In this document: positions 12,480 through 24,619 of the stretch, in pieces | Layout: the number at the start of each line of letters is the position of its first letter | Numbering within the stretch: position 1 is the stretch's first letter | Origin: Bettongia penicillata ogilbyi | Taxonomy: Eukaryota; Chordata; Mammalia; Diprotodontia; Potoroidae | Length of the DNA: 64,000 nt | NCBI GenBank assembly: GCA_023548195.1 | Contig: JAJHZJ010000416.1 | Span: 2,268,896-2,332,895, forward strand | Reading direction: 5' to 3' | Notes under the pieces: generated by a model | Database searches by the model: none | What the model was told of the DNA's origin: nothing | The model's input: the letters and a program-made list of their open reading frames with translations, nothing else | Translations under genes and position numbers: made by a program

Positions 12480-13440
12480 CGCCAAAAAGGCCATGAGATC
12501 CCAGAAAAGCCTTCTTTAAAGAGAATGAGTTTATTAGCTAAAGGCCATCATGTGCTATGAATCTGCCTGAACCTGGCTTAATTTCTCAGTGCCGGTGCGC
12601 TTATCTCACTCTTACCTACCTATGGGATGGCCTCAGCTTCAGTGAATTAACTTTGATGCTAATAAAACTCTAATTCTCACTAGATTAAAAATCACCTCTC
12701 ATCATTTCTTAGAAACATGGAATTAGTATTCTTTCCCATATCTTGCCTCTGTTTCAGTGACCTCATTGTTTCCATTCAATATGACAATGTATATAAAACT
12801 TAATTTCATGGTACAGACACTATTAGATAAGGGCAGAAGTGATACTATCACAAAACTGGCGATAACAACAAAAATACAAAAACCCACCACCGCATTCCCA
12901 CTGAACATCCTAATCACTTTAGCTGGAAAAGTTACCCAGAACCCCATAGAGAACATGCTGGGCTTCATTCTGAGCTTGCTGTTTATAATAAATTACCTTA
13001 AGCATTCTATCATATTTCTAATAAATTTTATCTACAGTATTTAGCAAATCCTATGAAAGAAAAATATTTGGAAGCATTTAAACAAGTGGGTGAGGGGATG
13101 GGAAAAGCAAAAAAAAAAGAAAGGAATGTGGGAAAATGAAAGAAAAATGGAGAGGGAAAAAGAAATGGGGAATAAAAAATACCTCAATAATTCTACCTAC
13201 TTAAAACCTTCTTTTCGCTTGTACAACTAAGTAGCTCAGGAACACTTAAGTCAGACAAAATAAAGACTGGTGGTTAGGGCAACATCCTAGATCAAAGAAG
13301 TCTTATCCCTATAGTCATGAGTTTTCCTGATGCAAGAATGTCTCAATAGTACAGTGGTTTTCAATTCTTTCAAGGCTTCAAAGATTCCAAAGGCAGAAAA
13401 GTGCTTCTTCATAGATTTACCCCAGAACTTTCTATATTTT
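12480..13440. other. Intergenic, nothing recognised
   Basis: No coding signal and no named repeat; two short overlapping open frames near 12.72-13.04 kb, one on each strand, have no recognisable product. Confidence 0.4.
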
Positions 13441-13465
13441 GAGAGGCACCAAAGAGTGGAGGATA

Positions 13466-13504
13466 GAATGAATGAATGAATGAATGAATGAATGAATGAA
13501 TGAA
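13466..13504 (+). repeat. (GAAT)n microsatellite
   Basis: Nearly ten perfect GAAT units, followed by a MIR/L2-like phrase (TTTATTAAGCATTTTCTATA) to about 13600. The GAATGAAT tail is the usual 3' end of L2-type elements. Confidence 0.9.
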
Positions 13505-13614
13505 AAAATGCATTTATTAAGCATTTTCTATATGCAAAGCACTACACTAAACTCTGAGGGTACAACAAGGAAAACAAGACAAGCAAGAGATAGAAAGAAA
13601 AATTGTCTTTAAAA

Positions 13615-14222
13615 TAACTGTGTAAAATATAAAATACTTGGGAGTTTACTTGCCAAGACAAACCCAGGAACTATATGAACACAATTACAAAACACTTTTC
13701 ACACAAATAAAGTCAGATCTAAACAATTAGAAAAATATCAATTGCTCATGGGTAGGTCAAGCTAATATAATAAAAATGACAATTCTACCTATTCAGTGCC
13801 ATGCCAAACTAACAAAAAATCATTTTATAAGAGCTAGAAAAAAAATAATAATTCTTCTAGGAGAGCAGAAAAAAAGCAAAGGAAGATAGTTTAGCCACAC
13901 CAGATCTAAAACAATACTATAAAATGGCAATTATCAAAACTTCTTGGTACTGGCTAAGAAACAGAATGTAGCTTGGTGGAATAGATTAGATACCTAACAC
14001 TTTCTTTGTTTTTTTCTTTTGTTCTGTTTCTTTTTTCACAACATGGCTAATGTGGAAATATGTTTCACATGATTGCACATGTGTAATCTCTATCAGATTA
14101 CTTATCATCTTGGTGGGGGACACCAGGAGAAAAATTTGGAACTGAAAATCTTATTTAAAAAATGAATGTTGAAAATTGTCTTTATATGTAATTGGAAAAA
14201 ATAAAGTACTATTTTTAAAAAA
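13615..14222 (+). mobile_element. L1 3' end with internal deletion
   Basis: ORF2 phrases run to about 13990 (TCTTGGTACTGGCTAAGAAA, GGTGGAATAGATTAGATAC). The sequence then jumps directly into the marsupial L1 3' UTR (ACAACATGGCTAATGTGGAA) and 3' end (TTTGGAACTGAAAATCTTAT ... GGAAAAAATAAAGTAC). The ORF2 C-terminal part between the two is missing. Confidence 0.8.
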
Positions 14223-14494
14223 GGAAAGAAAGAAAAACAAGACAATTCTTTCTTTTGAGGAATTTGATTCTAATGGGGAAGACAGGACATTGTAGATCTC
14301 AGATGCAGTTCTGATAGAAATGTCACATGATACAGCATGAAGCTGCAAAGTGGATGATAATGCATTCTCTTTAATGTCATTTCCACTGATAAAAGTGCCT
14401 TACCTATCCCATAGACAACAGATGATCAGCATTGGTGGGTTCTTTGTAAGGGGAGCTTCTTAGATGGCTTTAGGGGCTGGACTGGAAGTAGGGC

Positions 14495-14745
14495 CAGTGG
14501 TCTAGGGAGGAGACTTGGAATCTGGAAGACATATGTTCAAATTCAGCCTTAGATACCTATTAGCTGTCCAATCCAGGGCAAGTTGCTAAAAGCATCCTAG
14601 CCAGTTTCCTCTTCTGTAAATGGTGGTAAGAATAATAAATAGCATGATAGCGCTCAAGAGAGCTATCATGTGCATCAAATGAGTTAATTGATAGAAAGCA
14701 CTATACAGATCTTAAAGAATGACATAAAATGTGAGTTATCATTAC
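14495..14745 (+). repeat. MIR/THER1-type SINE
   Basis: Contains GACTTGGAATCTGGAAGACA, CCAATCCAGGGCAAGTTGCT, TTCCTCTTCTGTAAATGG and a tail with AAATGAGTTAATTGATAGAA. Old copy. Confidence 0.55.
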
Positions 14746-14999
14746 TATTTAAGAATATCCAGGAGAGATTGGATCCACATATCAAAACCAAATAGGACTG
14801 ATAATAAACAGAACTTAGAAATGTTACAGTATGATTAGACAAGTTTGTTCCAATTTATCTTAATACCAGGTTGTCTAAACTCAAGCTGCTGGTTCCTGCC
14901 CTTGCAGATGAGCAACACCAAATGGTTTTTCACCCATTCTGTCTTGAGGATATAGACCTAATCGTAGTCCATTTCTACAGCTGATAATATGCATGTAAC

Positions 15000-15860
15000 C
15001 TGAAGAACCAGGATAACAACAGTGTAAATGGAGCTAGAAGAGATCTGGGTTTGAATTCTATTTCTAATGCTGATTAGAACAAATTTCATACACCTTCTTT
15101 GTTAGGGATAAAGTCTTAGGGGGCTGTTAACTAGAGCGGTGACCTATTGCAGGACATCCAGGGTGGGCTGGCACATGGTCGTTGATCTTTATGTGAACAG
15201 GTAACATGCATCTATATAATTAATTATGTTCAGCTTCAATTACATTTACTAATTGATCAAAGTCTGCTGGCATGACACCTGGTAACTTCAATTATAGTGG
15301 GGAGAGGAAAAGAAGAAGGGGATACAAGAGTTTGAGCCCTACCAGCCAATTGGCTGATGGTGTTAACTGAATTAATTTGGGGGGGTGGAAGAGTAAAATA
15401 TCAAACAAGCCACATGTGACCCACAGGTTACATATTGGATGCCCAACAAAATAAATAGGACACTGTCTATGGAAAGAAATGAAGTTCCCCCCTAATCTGT
15501 GGCAATTTAGCTCATCCTTCAATAGAATATAAGCTTCTTGAGGACAGAATCTCTTTTATTCTTGTTAGTATATACTCAGAGTCTTTTATAGTGCCTTGAA
15601 CAGCAGCAGTCAGTGCTTGATAATTCAACATGACTGCGGATTGAATTGTGTGAATGACTGAACTTAAATTATATGAACACTGCGCAAGTCATTCAACTGG
15701 ACTCTATAGTTTCCTCATGGTAAAATGAGGATAAAAATACATATAGTACTTCATAAAATTAGCAAGAGACTCAAATGAGATCAGAGGCTCAAATGAAATC
15801 ATGTATATATAAAATACCTTATGAATATTGACGTATCATATGAATATTGTCTATTTTGTT
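15000..15860 (+). repeat. Old SINE and L2 3'-end fragments
   Basis: A SINE-like patch lies at 15000-15120 (AGATCTGGGTTTGAATTC). An L2 3' end lies at 15525-15665 (AAGCTTCTTGAGGACAGAAT, AGTGCCTTGAACAGCAGC). Another SINE-like tail lies at 15690-15840 (TTTCCTCATGGTAAAATGAG). The stretch between 15120 and 15525 shows nothing I can name. Confidence 0.5.
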
Positions 15861-15899
15861 GTTATTGGTTGGCCACCTATCCTATAGTTCAGAGAGCAT

Positions 15900-16216
15900 T
15901 TTACATAAAATTTTATATTTTATATAAACTATATATATAGTTTATATAAACTATATATATTTTATATAAATATATATTTTATATAAATTTTATATTTATA
16001 TAAATATATATAATATAAATATTTTATATAAATATATATATTTTATATAAACATATATATTTATATAAATATATATAATATAAATATTTTATATAAATAT
16101 ATATATTTTATAGAAATATATATTTATATAAATATATATATTTTATATAAATATATATATTTTATAGAAATATATATTTTATATAAACTATATATAGTTT
16201 ATATAAAATATAAAAT
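15900..16216. repeat. AT-only palindromic array
   Basis: More than 300 bases almost purely A and T, built from ATATATATTTTATATAA-type units. The left arm (15910-15950) and right arm (16177-16216) are near-perfect inverted copies of each other, and the inner part of the left arm (about 15919-15950) is itself a perfect 32-base palindrome. The sequence could form a large cruciform. Confidence 0.9.
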
Positions 16217-16444
16217 CTCTGTCCCTTCAAGTCATTTATCTCTTTCTCAGTGGTTCTTGTCTTTATCTAGGTGTTATTACTCTCCTTTCTAATTTCTACC
16301 CTCGAAATCTAAAGATTTGGAATTTTTCTTTTTGTCCCTTTCTCTTTAAAACAATTTTCTACTATTAAGTCTCAGTAGCATATTTGGGTGTAGATCTTTA
16401 GACACTTCATTTTGGTAGAGTGTACTAAATTTCTCCCCTCCTCT

Positions 16445-17950
16445 TTCTTTTAGATTTTAAAAAATTATTTTATTTCATTAAATATATCCCAATTACATGC
16501 AAAAATTAGTAATCATTTTTTAAACTTTTAAGTTCTAAATCCTCTCTCTCCCTCCTACTCCTTCTTGCTTCTTGAGAAGGTAAGGGATTTGATTTTGATT
16601 ATACATGTGAGGTTATGCAAAACACATTTCCATATTAGCTGTTGCAAAAGAAAACATAAACAAAATGAGATAATAAAAATTAAAAAAGTTTAAAATGTGT
16701 TTTAATATGCATTCAGAATTCAACAGTCTTTCTTTGGATTTGGATAGCATTTTTCATCATTGGTCCTTTAGAATTGTCTTGGATTATTGTCTTGATCAGA
16801 ATAGCTAAGTTGTTCACAACTGGTCACCTTTGTAATATTGCTATTACTTCATGCAGTGTTCTCCTGGTTTTGCTTACTTCATTTTACATGAGTTCATATA
16901 ATTCTTTTCAGGTTTTTCTGAAATGATCTTGCTTGTAATTTCATATAGCCCAATAGTATTTCATCATAATCCTACACTAGAACTTTCATATATTTCTCAA
17001 TTGATAGCCATACCCTCAATTTTCAATTCTTTGTCACAACAAAAAAGAGCTGCTATAAATATTTTTATTCAAACAGGTCTTTCCCTCTCTTCTTTAATCT
17101 GTTTGGGATACAGACCTAGTGGTGGTATTATTGGGTCAAAGGGTATGAAAAGTTTTATACCTCTTTGGACACAGTTTCAAAGTGTTCTCAGAATGGTTAG
17201 ACTGATTTGCAACTCCACCAATAGAAGATTATTGTGCCAATTTTTCCATATCCCCTCCAGCATTTGTCATTTCCCTTTTTCTGTTATGTTAACCAATGTG
17301 ACAAGTGTAAGGTAGTATCTCAGAATTGTTGTAATTTGTATTTCTTTAATCAGTAGTAATTTGGAATTCATGTGACTATTGATAGCTTTGATTTCTTCAT
17401 CTGAAAACTGCCTGTTTATAACCTTTGCCAATCAATTGGGGAACAGATTTCATTAACAAACAGAACAAAATATCAGAGAAATTTGTTTCAAAATTTTTCC
17501 TGTTGTCCTTCTAATTTAGACTTAATTCATTTTGTTTATGCAAAACTTTTAAATTTCATGTAATTAAAATTATCTGTTTTACTTCCCATAATCTTCTCTC
17601 TCTTGTTTGGTCAAAAACTCTTCCATTAACCATACATCTGATAGGTATATTTTTACCTTTTCCTCTAATTCCCTTATATAACCCTATATGTCTAAATTAT
17701 TTATCCATTTTGACCTCATCTTGGTACATGGTGTGAGATGCTGATTTATGCCTAGTTTCTGCCAAACTGCTTTTCAGTTTTCTAAGCAATTTGTGTCAAA
17801 TATTAAGTTCTTACCCCCAAAACTTGGATCTTTGGGTTTATCAAATATTAGATTACTATGGCCACTTACTACTGTGTATTGTGTACCTAATTTATTCCAC
17901 TGATTCACCACTCTGTTTCTTAGCCAGTACTAGATTGTTTTAATGATTAC
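16445..17950 (-). mobile_element. L1 3' half, reverse orientation
   Basis: The plus strand shows reverse-complement L1 text: the 3' UTR (ACATTTCCATATTAGCTG, TTGGATTTGGATAGCATTTT), then the ORF2 C-terminus (CTCAATTGATAGCCATACCC, AAAAGAGCTGCTATAAATAT, GGTATTATTGGGTCAAAGGG, TTGCAACTCCACCAATAG). It ends in the mid-ORF2 phrase CTGTTTCTTAGCCAGTACTA. Frames are broken. Confidence 0.8.
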
Positions 17951-17954
17951 CTGT

Positions 17955-18018
17955 TTACACACACACACACACACACACACGCACGCACGCACGCACGCAT
18001 GCATGCACACACACACTT
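17955..18018. repeat. (AC)n(GCAC)n compound microsatellite
   Basis: Pure AC run, then GCAC/GCAT units, then AC again, directly at the L1 boundary. Confidence 0.9.
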
Positions 18019-18019
18019 C

Positions 18020-18525
18020 CTTTTTTTCAATCAATTTAGATGTGAGTGAGTTTCAATCATCCCCTGTAATGCGAATGTGATACCCATAGTAATTGCCATG
18101 AATATATATGTATATCTCCATGGCTGGCTCACAAAACATCAAAAAACTCTCCTCCTCCAAGACAAAAATCAAAATATTTATTTGAAATATCCCTATTAGG
18201 ATACCAGAAGGCAAGATTTAGTAAGTCCTCATCACCAATCCAAGGCAGGCCAACATTTCTCTCCTTCAAGCCTTCCCAAGCAAGTTCCCCTAGACAAGTT
18301 CTTCCCTCAGCCTCTGTCTTCTCTCCTCAGCTTCCTCTTTCTGTTTTCTTCTCTCTCTTCCCATTCCTTTTCTTCCAAGAAATATAATATATACTGTTTC
18401 CCATCAAAGACTCAGCACTTGATTGGTTGAGAGCTGAGAAGCTTGGAAATCAGCACTTAATTGGGAAGGTGTAGGAATCCCTCTGGTTCAGAGTCTAATT
18501 ATCTCTGCCTCAGAACTCCATGTGA
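18020..18525. other. Unassigned, possibly LTR fragment
   Basis: Lies between two minus-strand L1-type pieces. It holds a pyrimidine-rich block, GATTGGTTGAGAGCTGAGAA (inverted CCAAT) and AATATAATATATACTG, which could be an LTR U3 read in reverse. No TG..CA ends or internal genes are evident. Confidence 0.2.
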
Positions 18526-18529
18526 GGCC

Positions 18530-20635
18530 TTTTAATGGGCAGGGAAGATCTTGTATACCATTAACCTTACACCCCCTACCATTTTCCCCTCCACTGAAAA
18601 GCTCTTGTTTTCATGCCTCTTTTATATGGGATAATTTCTCCCATTCTTCCTCTCCATTCCCCCTTCTCCCAGGACATTCCTCTTTCTGTCCTATTCATTT
18701 TTTTTTACATTTATCCAAGTGTAATCAATTCATTCCTGTACTTTCTTTCTAAGTAGAATCATTCTAAATCCCCTAATAATAATAAAATTCTTAGAAGATA
18801 CACAGATCATCTTTCCATATAAAAAGTACACAGCTTTACCTTATTGAGTCCCTTATGATTTCTCTCTCATGATTACCTTTTTATGGTTCTCTTGAATCTT
18901 GTATATGAAAGTCAAATTTTCTATTCAGTTCTTTTTATCAGAAATACTTGAAAGTCCTCTATTTCATTAAATATGCATTTTTTCTTTTAATTTCTGTTTT
19001 GCTGGGTAGGTTATTCTTGGTTGTAATTCCAACTTTTTTGCCTTCTGTAATCATATTCCATGCCATCCAGTCCTTTAACATGTTAGCTGCTGACTCTTTT
19101 GTGATCTTGACTATGGTGCCATGGTATTCAAATGATTTCTTTCTTCCTGCTTAAAGTATTTTCTCTTTGACCTAGGAGCTCTGGAATTTGGCTATAATAT
19201 TCCTAGGAGTTTTCTCAGTTGGTGATCAGTGGATTCTTTCAATTTTTATTTTACCTTCTGGTTCTAGCATATCAGGGCAATGTTCCATTATAATTTCTTG
19301 AAATATGATGTCTAGGTTCTTACTTTGATCTTAGCTTTCAGATAATCCAATAATTCTTACATTATCTCTTCTCAATCTATTTTCCAGGTCAGTTATTGAG
19401 ATATAATGAGATAGTTCACATTTTCTTCTATTTTTTTCCAGTTTTTTTACTTTGTTTTTATTATTTCTTGATATCTAATAGAGTCATTAGCTTTCACTTA
19501 CCCAATTCTAATTTTTAAGGAATTATTTTATTCATTCAGTTTTTGTACCTCTTTTTCCATTTGGTCAGCTGTTTTTTAAAGTGTTATTTCCTTTTGTATT
19601 TTTGTGCCTCTTTTACCAAGCTGTTAATTGTCTGTTCATAATTTTTTCCTTTGTTTTCATTTCTTTACCTAATTTTTCCTCTACCATTCTAATTTGACTT
19701 TGGAAATCATTTTTTAGTTCTTCCAGAAATTCTTGTTGGGTTTATGTGCAATTCACATTACTTCAGTGTCTTTTTCTGAATTTGCATCTTGATCTTTCCT
19801 GTCACCATAGTAACGTTTCATGGTTAAGTTATGCTTTTTGTTTTCTGTTTTTTGGTGTTTGCTCATTTTCCCACCCTATTTCTTGATTTAGAACTTTATG
19901 CTAATGTTGGTTTCTGTTTCCAGTGTGGGGATAGGGAGAGAGGCACTCTCTAACCTTAGGTTTTTTCACACTGCTATTTGCAGAGCTAGTTTTGGGGATT
20001 TGGAAGTTTTTGCTCTTTCCAAAATAGCATGATCTAAGGAGAGGTGTGGACATGACTTTCTTAGTCTACATTCTGGTCCTTACTTAGGAAGGGCCCTGAT
20101 CTCTTGGGATTGCAATTAGTACTACCCCTTAGGACTCCTGCTCCCTTTGGACCAGAAACAATACTGTTCCTTGGGGTCTCTTATCCCTTGGGTCCAGAAA
20201 TGGTACTCCCCATCAGGGCTTTTGAGTCCTCCTGACTGCAAGTGCTGCTCTTAGGTTTTGAACTATGACCCTGAAGTGGGTATAGGCAATGGTGTCTGGT
20301 CCTGAATCAAGTGCTAGCACAGGAGTACTCTGTGAACTTGTTTGGCCATTTGCCAGATCTTCTGGCTTAAGAGTTCCTGAAGCTGCTGCTGTTTTGTCTC
20401 TACTACCTAGCTTCACCACTAGTGGATTCCAGGCCAGCTTCCTCCCCCATGTCACAGATCTCGCTTTCCAACCTCCTACGTTGTGCTGGAAGAATGTCTC
20501 ACTCTGACCTTTTGTTGACTCTGCCACTCCAGAATTTGATTTGAGGTGTTATTTTAAAGTTATTTGGAGGGAAATGTTGGGAGAACTCAGTTGAGTGCTT
20601 CTCTACTCCACCACGTTGGCTCTTCCTTTCTCAAG
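18530..20635 (-). mobile_element. HAL1-like / L1 5' half (5' UTR and ORF1)
   Basis: Homologous along its length to 52100-54127: both carry TTTTCTATTCAG, GTCCTCTATTTCATT, TGATCAGTGGATTC or TAATCAGTGGATTC, and TTGAAATATGATGTCTAGG or TTGAAAGATGATGTCTAGG. On the minus strand it starts near 20635 with CCAACGTGGTGGAGTAGAGA, the usual L1-type 5' end. It continues through a coiled-coil ORF1-like region (about 19.4-19.75 kb). Many stops. Confidence 0.75.
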
Positions 20636-20639
20636 GAAA

Positions 20640-21240
20640 TTTAAACCAGAAGTCAATAGCTAGGATGGGGCTAGAGGGCCTTAAGGGACAAAGAAGGGGA
20701 GCTACATGCAATTCAATCCCTTTACCCCTAAAGAGAATGTAATTCCTTATGCCTTAATTTTCTGAGGGTTTTTGGCTAAATCTGCCCAGTTTAATGACTC
20801 CATTTGGATTTGGGACCGATGTTTAGACAAAGTAAAAGAAAATATTCTTATTGTTCACATGCATTATTTGTCCATTGATTTGTTTACATTAAAAGTTGAA
20901 AGTGAAATCTATACGTATTTAGGCTGAATCATTTAATACCGGTGGTCACTACTGTTTTTGAAAAGTATATTTTAACACTCCTCCCCTACCCCCTTACTTC
21001 CTCTCCAGTCAGTTATGGCAATAACCAGGACCTGTACCAACAAGCTAACTGTAACATTTTGACTTCTGTCTTCATTGGCTTCTTTATATTTCTCTTTTAG
21101 AAGTTCTAAATTTCCAAAAGCAATTAAGATGGATTAGTTATATAAAAAAGCTTTTTCATCTTTTTAAAATCCAATTAAACAGGCATGTTTTCCTGGAAGC
21201 ATTTCTGTAAAACTATCTAGTTTGCAGCTTATTTTTTTTG
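20640..21240. other. Intergenic, nothing recognised
   Basis: No repeat or coding signal I can name. Confidence 0.4.
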
Positions 21241-21244
21241 AAGG

Positions 21245-21655
21245 CAAAGTAAACAAAGCTATGGAAAAGAATTGGAGACTAAATAGGTGCCTATCAACTG
21301 TAGATGGATGAATAAATTTTTTTGGCACGTGAATGAAGTGGAATAATGTGCTATATGAAATGATGAACAGACTGCTTCGGAAAAATTTGGGAAGACCTAT
21401 AGGAGCTAATGCAGAATAAAATGAACCAGGAGAACAAAGTATATAACAGCAATGTAAAGGCAAATAATTTTGAGTAAGAACTCCAATGAATGCAATAACT
21501 ACTTACTACTCTAGAGAACTGCTGATGGGGTATACTACCCACCTCTTCACAGGAAAGTGAGGGATTCAGAATGTACAATGGGACGTGCATTTTTGGACAT
21601 GGTCAATTCAGGAATTTGTTTTGCTTGACGATGACATAACATGTATGCTGTGGCC
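21245..21655 (+). mobile_element. Old L1 ORF2 3' end
   Basis: Phrases GGAAAAGAATTGGAGACT, CCTATCAACTGTAGATGGAT, GTGGAATAATGTGCTATATG and GAATAAAATGAACCAGGAGAA follow the L1 ORF2 C-terminal order. Strongly diverged from the younger copies in this window. Confidence 0.6.
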
Positions 21656-21659
21656 CAGA

Positions 21660-23325
21660 AAGGTTTTGGAGGTATTTCTTCTGCCATTATCTTGAATCTC
21701 AATCAGGGAGGCCTCCCCCATTTTTAAGGGATGAGTTATTAGCATCTCAGTTTCATTTAACCACTGAACATCAACTGTCTTTGACAAAAGGATTTTTATT
21801 TCAAAGGTATAGCAAGAATATTTTCCCTAATACCTCTGGGGCATATTCTTCCCTATAATTTCTCAGCTTCTGAGGGAGGTAGCTCAGTTCCGACAAAGTA
21901 TTTTTTTTAACACTTCCTGTCCGAATTTGGCATGAGTACCTGGATTTTCTTTTCCTTCACTCCCAAAGATTGTTGCTTGCCTTCTGGTCCTTGGTGAACT
22001 GATGCTGGGCTAGGTGCAACACCTTGTCAAGATTCCTAGTCTCAGATTCCTCTGGCTTGCTCTTCATTCTTTGACTCTAGAATGGAAAAGAATAAATGAA
22101 AAGGCCCAGGATCCAGACCAATATGGCCTAAGAAGCCCTGACAAGTCTCCTAATGGTTCTGTTAACCTGAAGGAGTCATCATGCTCTCTAGGATGAAGAT
22201 GGAGGAAAGAGAGAGAAGGCTGAAATCAGGGGTGTGCTGGGTCTATCTTCCTAAAATTATTGTTCAATTTTCAGTATGAGCATTTATACCTTGGAGGTCG
22301 GCAAACTACAAATCAGGGCTTGGATGTATTGTTTTGTTGATTGTGCTGTCTTAAGATGATGATAGTGAAAATGTTAATAATGAAAATTATACGTAACAGT
22401 ATATAACATGTGCACTTTTCTTCCCTTAGGGAACCTGTTATTAAATATTTACCGGCATACCTCTTGCTAAAGCTGATTCTGATCCTTTTTGAATATACTG
22501 ATCTTTCTAGAAATGTGGCCAATAGAAAAAGACTCCTCCTAAATGTGTGATCAGTCAACTGGAACCAGTTACAAAATGTCCATATGTAGTCCTCAGGCTC
22601 TTCACCTCCACCTGTCATAATGATTCTTCAAGGAGCCATCTTGATTCCAGTGTCCTCCACATAGAGGGAGCTGATGAGGGGCTGTGCATGTGCCAGACCA
22701 GACCCCTATTACATTCATATGTTAGGGGGGTTTTATTTTGATTTTTCCTTTTTTTCCCAGCGGGGGAGGTGAGTGAGAGAAAATGAAATGTAATTTGTTT
22801 AATAGTAAATAAAAAATAACCACAACAAAGCTGTCAAGATTCTTTTCCCCAGACTGCAACAAGATCAATTTTCCCAGTCCTTTGTCCTTGTACTTACCGA
22901 AAACAATCATCAAATCCAACCTCTAGGCATTTACTTAATCCTGACACCGAAGTCACTGAGGGCAGTTCTATGGAATTACAAGAAAGGTCACAGCTCTTAA
23001 GAATCTCAAGACAATATCTAGTTGAGGAAACCTACAGAAGAAGAGCCAGGTCTGAGCAGAGATCAGATTTCTCCACTGACTTCATCTCAGTTTTGCCAAC
23101 CACTAAAAGCATGTTCGACTTTGGTACTCTTACCTCTTATTTGCTAATTAAACAACTACAGCTAGAGCTGAGAAAACTGATGAAAGGGAAGCTGAAGGAA
23201 AGCAATAGAGACTGTGTCAGCCAGGAGAAATTCCCTTGGGGCCTGGCACACATTAGCTGTTACAAGGGACTGGCACTCATATCCCTCTGAGACTTTTCCA
23301 AGACTAATGGTCTTGGGGGAGTGTT
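21660..23325. other. Intergenic, unassigned apart from a small dispersed repeat
   Basis: Position 22255-22375 resembles 38855-38950 (see findings). A 106-codon open frame at 22970-23290 has no recognisable domain, and I regard it as chance. The rest shows nothing I can name. Confidence 0.35.
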
Positions 23326-23334
23326 GTGAAAATA

Positions 23335-23420
23335 ACATACTTGCATATATGTACATATATGTCTATATTATACATATATGTATATGTATGTATATGTATA
23401 TTATATATATATATATTAGT
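23335..23420. repeat. TA/TGTA low-complexity stretch
   Basis: Alternating ATATGTAT units ending in a pure TA run at about 23401-23416. Confidence 0.85.
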
Positions 23421-23739
23421 GAGAAAGGCATTTATTAGCTAATAGGAAAGAAATAGAGGATTGTACACTGCAAGTAAGAAATGTAGGTGTTCCCCAATTA
23501 GATTGAAATAAATATTCACTGCTTCTTCTAGTGATAATGGGCAGAAAAAAATTCTTCCTTGTGGTAAATACCTCCCTCAGTGCTTGGAGAGTAGTTACTG
23601 TGGTGGAGCAGAATATAGAAGGCCAAATTGGATAATTAAAGCTTTTATAGCCAATATCCTCCATATTCATTCAGTTCTGTTCATTCATTCAGTATTTCAT
23701 CAGTTCAAATCAATTCAACTCAATTAAATAAAAATAATT

Positions 23740-24370
23740 GTAAGCATATATGAGACAGGCAGGTTTGAATCCTAGCTCAAGAAGGTTTTATTTTTCAGAG
23801 AGGCAACCAAAACAATGTGTCTCTCTCTGGTGAACTGGGCAAACTATTTATTTTGTAATTAACTGCCAGTGAGAGATAAATTATGGCTAATTTTTCCATT
23901 AACCACAGGTGTGGTGTATAGGATGTTGAAGGACTCACACCTGTGGTGTAAAGCTGGCTGAGCCCTTATCTGGGCTTCTCACATACCTTTGGTGTTCACC
24001 TAACACAACTCTCACCTATGGTTCCAAAAAGGTGAAGCATGTACAGTGGCCACACCCAGGTAACAGGTCTGCAGATGGGCTAACCCAGACTGAGGGTAAC
24101 TGACAGGCATTCCAATGGCCATGAAGGTGGCTGAAGCAGGTGCTGTGACTATTTAGAGCTTGGTAAGACATCAAAGATGCCATGGTCATCCACTGCATCC
24201 CAGGCCATTGCCAGTCGTCTTGACTTCTTTCTTGGTCCCCGACTTAGGTGACTCTGGAAGAGTGAGGCTGATGACTTTGTGCAACTCTATCTTATTTAAC
24301 TGCAAGTAATGCATGAATCAAGATACCACGCCATGATGTCATCGGTCCTCTCAAAATGAAGGTCAAACTC
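23740..24370 (+). mobile_element. Roughly 0.6 kb repeat with an RTE-type 3' tail
   Basis: Its last 160 bases (CAGTCGTCTTGACTTCTTTC, AGGTGACTCTGGAAGAGTGAG, CATGATGTCATCGGTCCTCT) match the 3' tails at 29050-29245 and 51075-51215. The 5' part (AGGCAGGTTTGAATCCTAGC, GCTTCTCACATACCTTTGGT) recalls a repeat common in marsupial genomes. No coding capacity; it is probably a LINE-mobilised non-autonomous element. Confidence 0.55.
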
Positions 24371-24479
24371 CAGCCACAAGTCAGAGGTAGAGAGGGTTTC
24401 TGACTCATGCCCTGAAGTCAAAAACTTCTGTTCTGGGTTTTCTGCTTACTTCTGATCTAGAGAGGGGAAAGGAGAGGTC

Positions 24480-24615
24480 ATTCCATTTCAGCTCCACAAC
24501 CCTAACCTCAAGCAAGACATTTAATTTCACTAGGTCTCAGTTTTTTCATCTGTAAAGTGAAAAGTTTGAACTAGATGATCTCAAAGGAAACTCCAATACT
24601 AAACCTCATCATTCC
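24480..24615 (+). repeat. Old SINE 3' fragment
   Basis: Contains CAAGACATTTAATTTCACTA, TCTGTAAAGTGAAAAG and TTGAACTAGATGATCTCAA, the tail phrases of CORE/MIR-type SINEs. Confidence 0.5.
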
Positions 24616-24619
24616 CTTG

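Noticed and set aside
16923..17315. 130-codon open frame
   Set aside because: It lies on the antisense strand of an L1 3' region.
22970..23290. 106-codon open frame
   Set aside because: No recognisable motif, no splice-bounded conservation evidence and length within chance for 64 kb.
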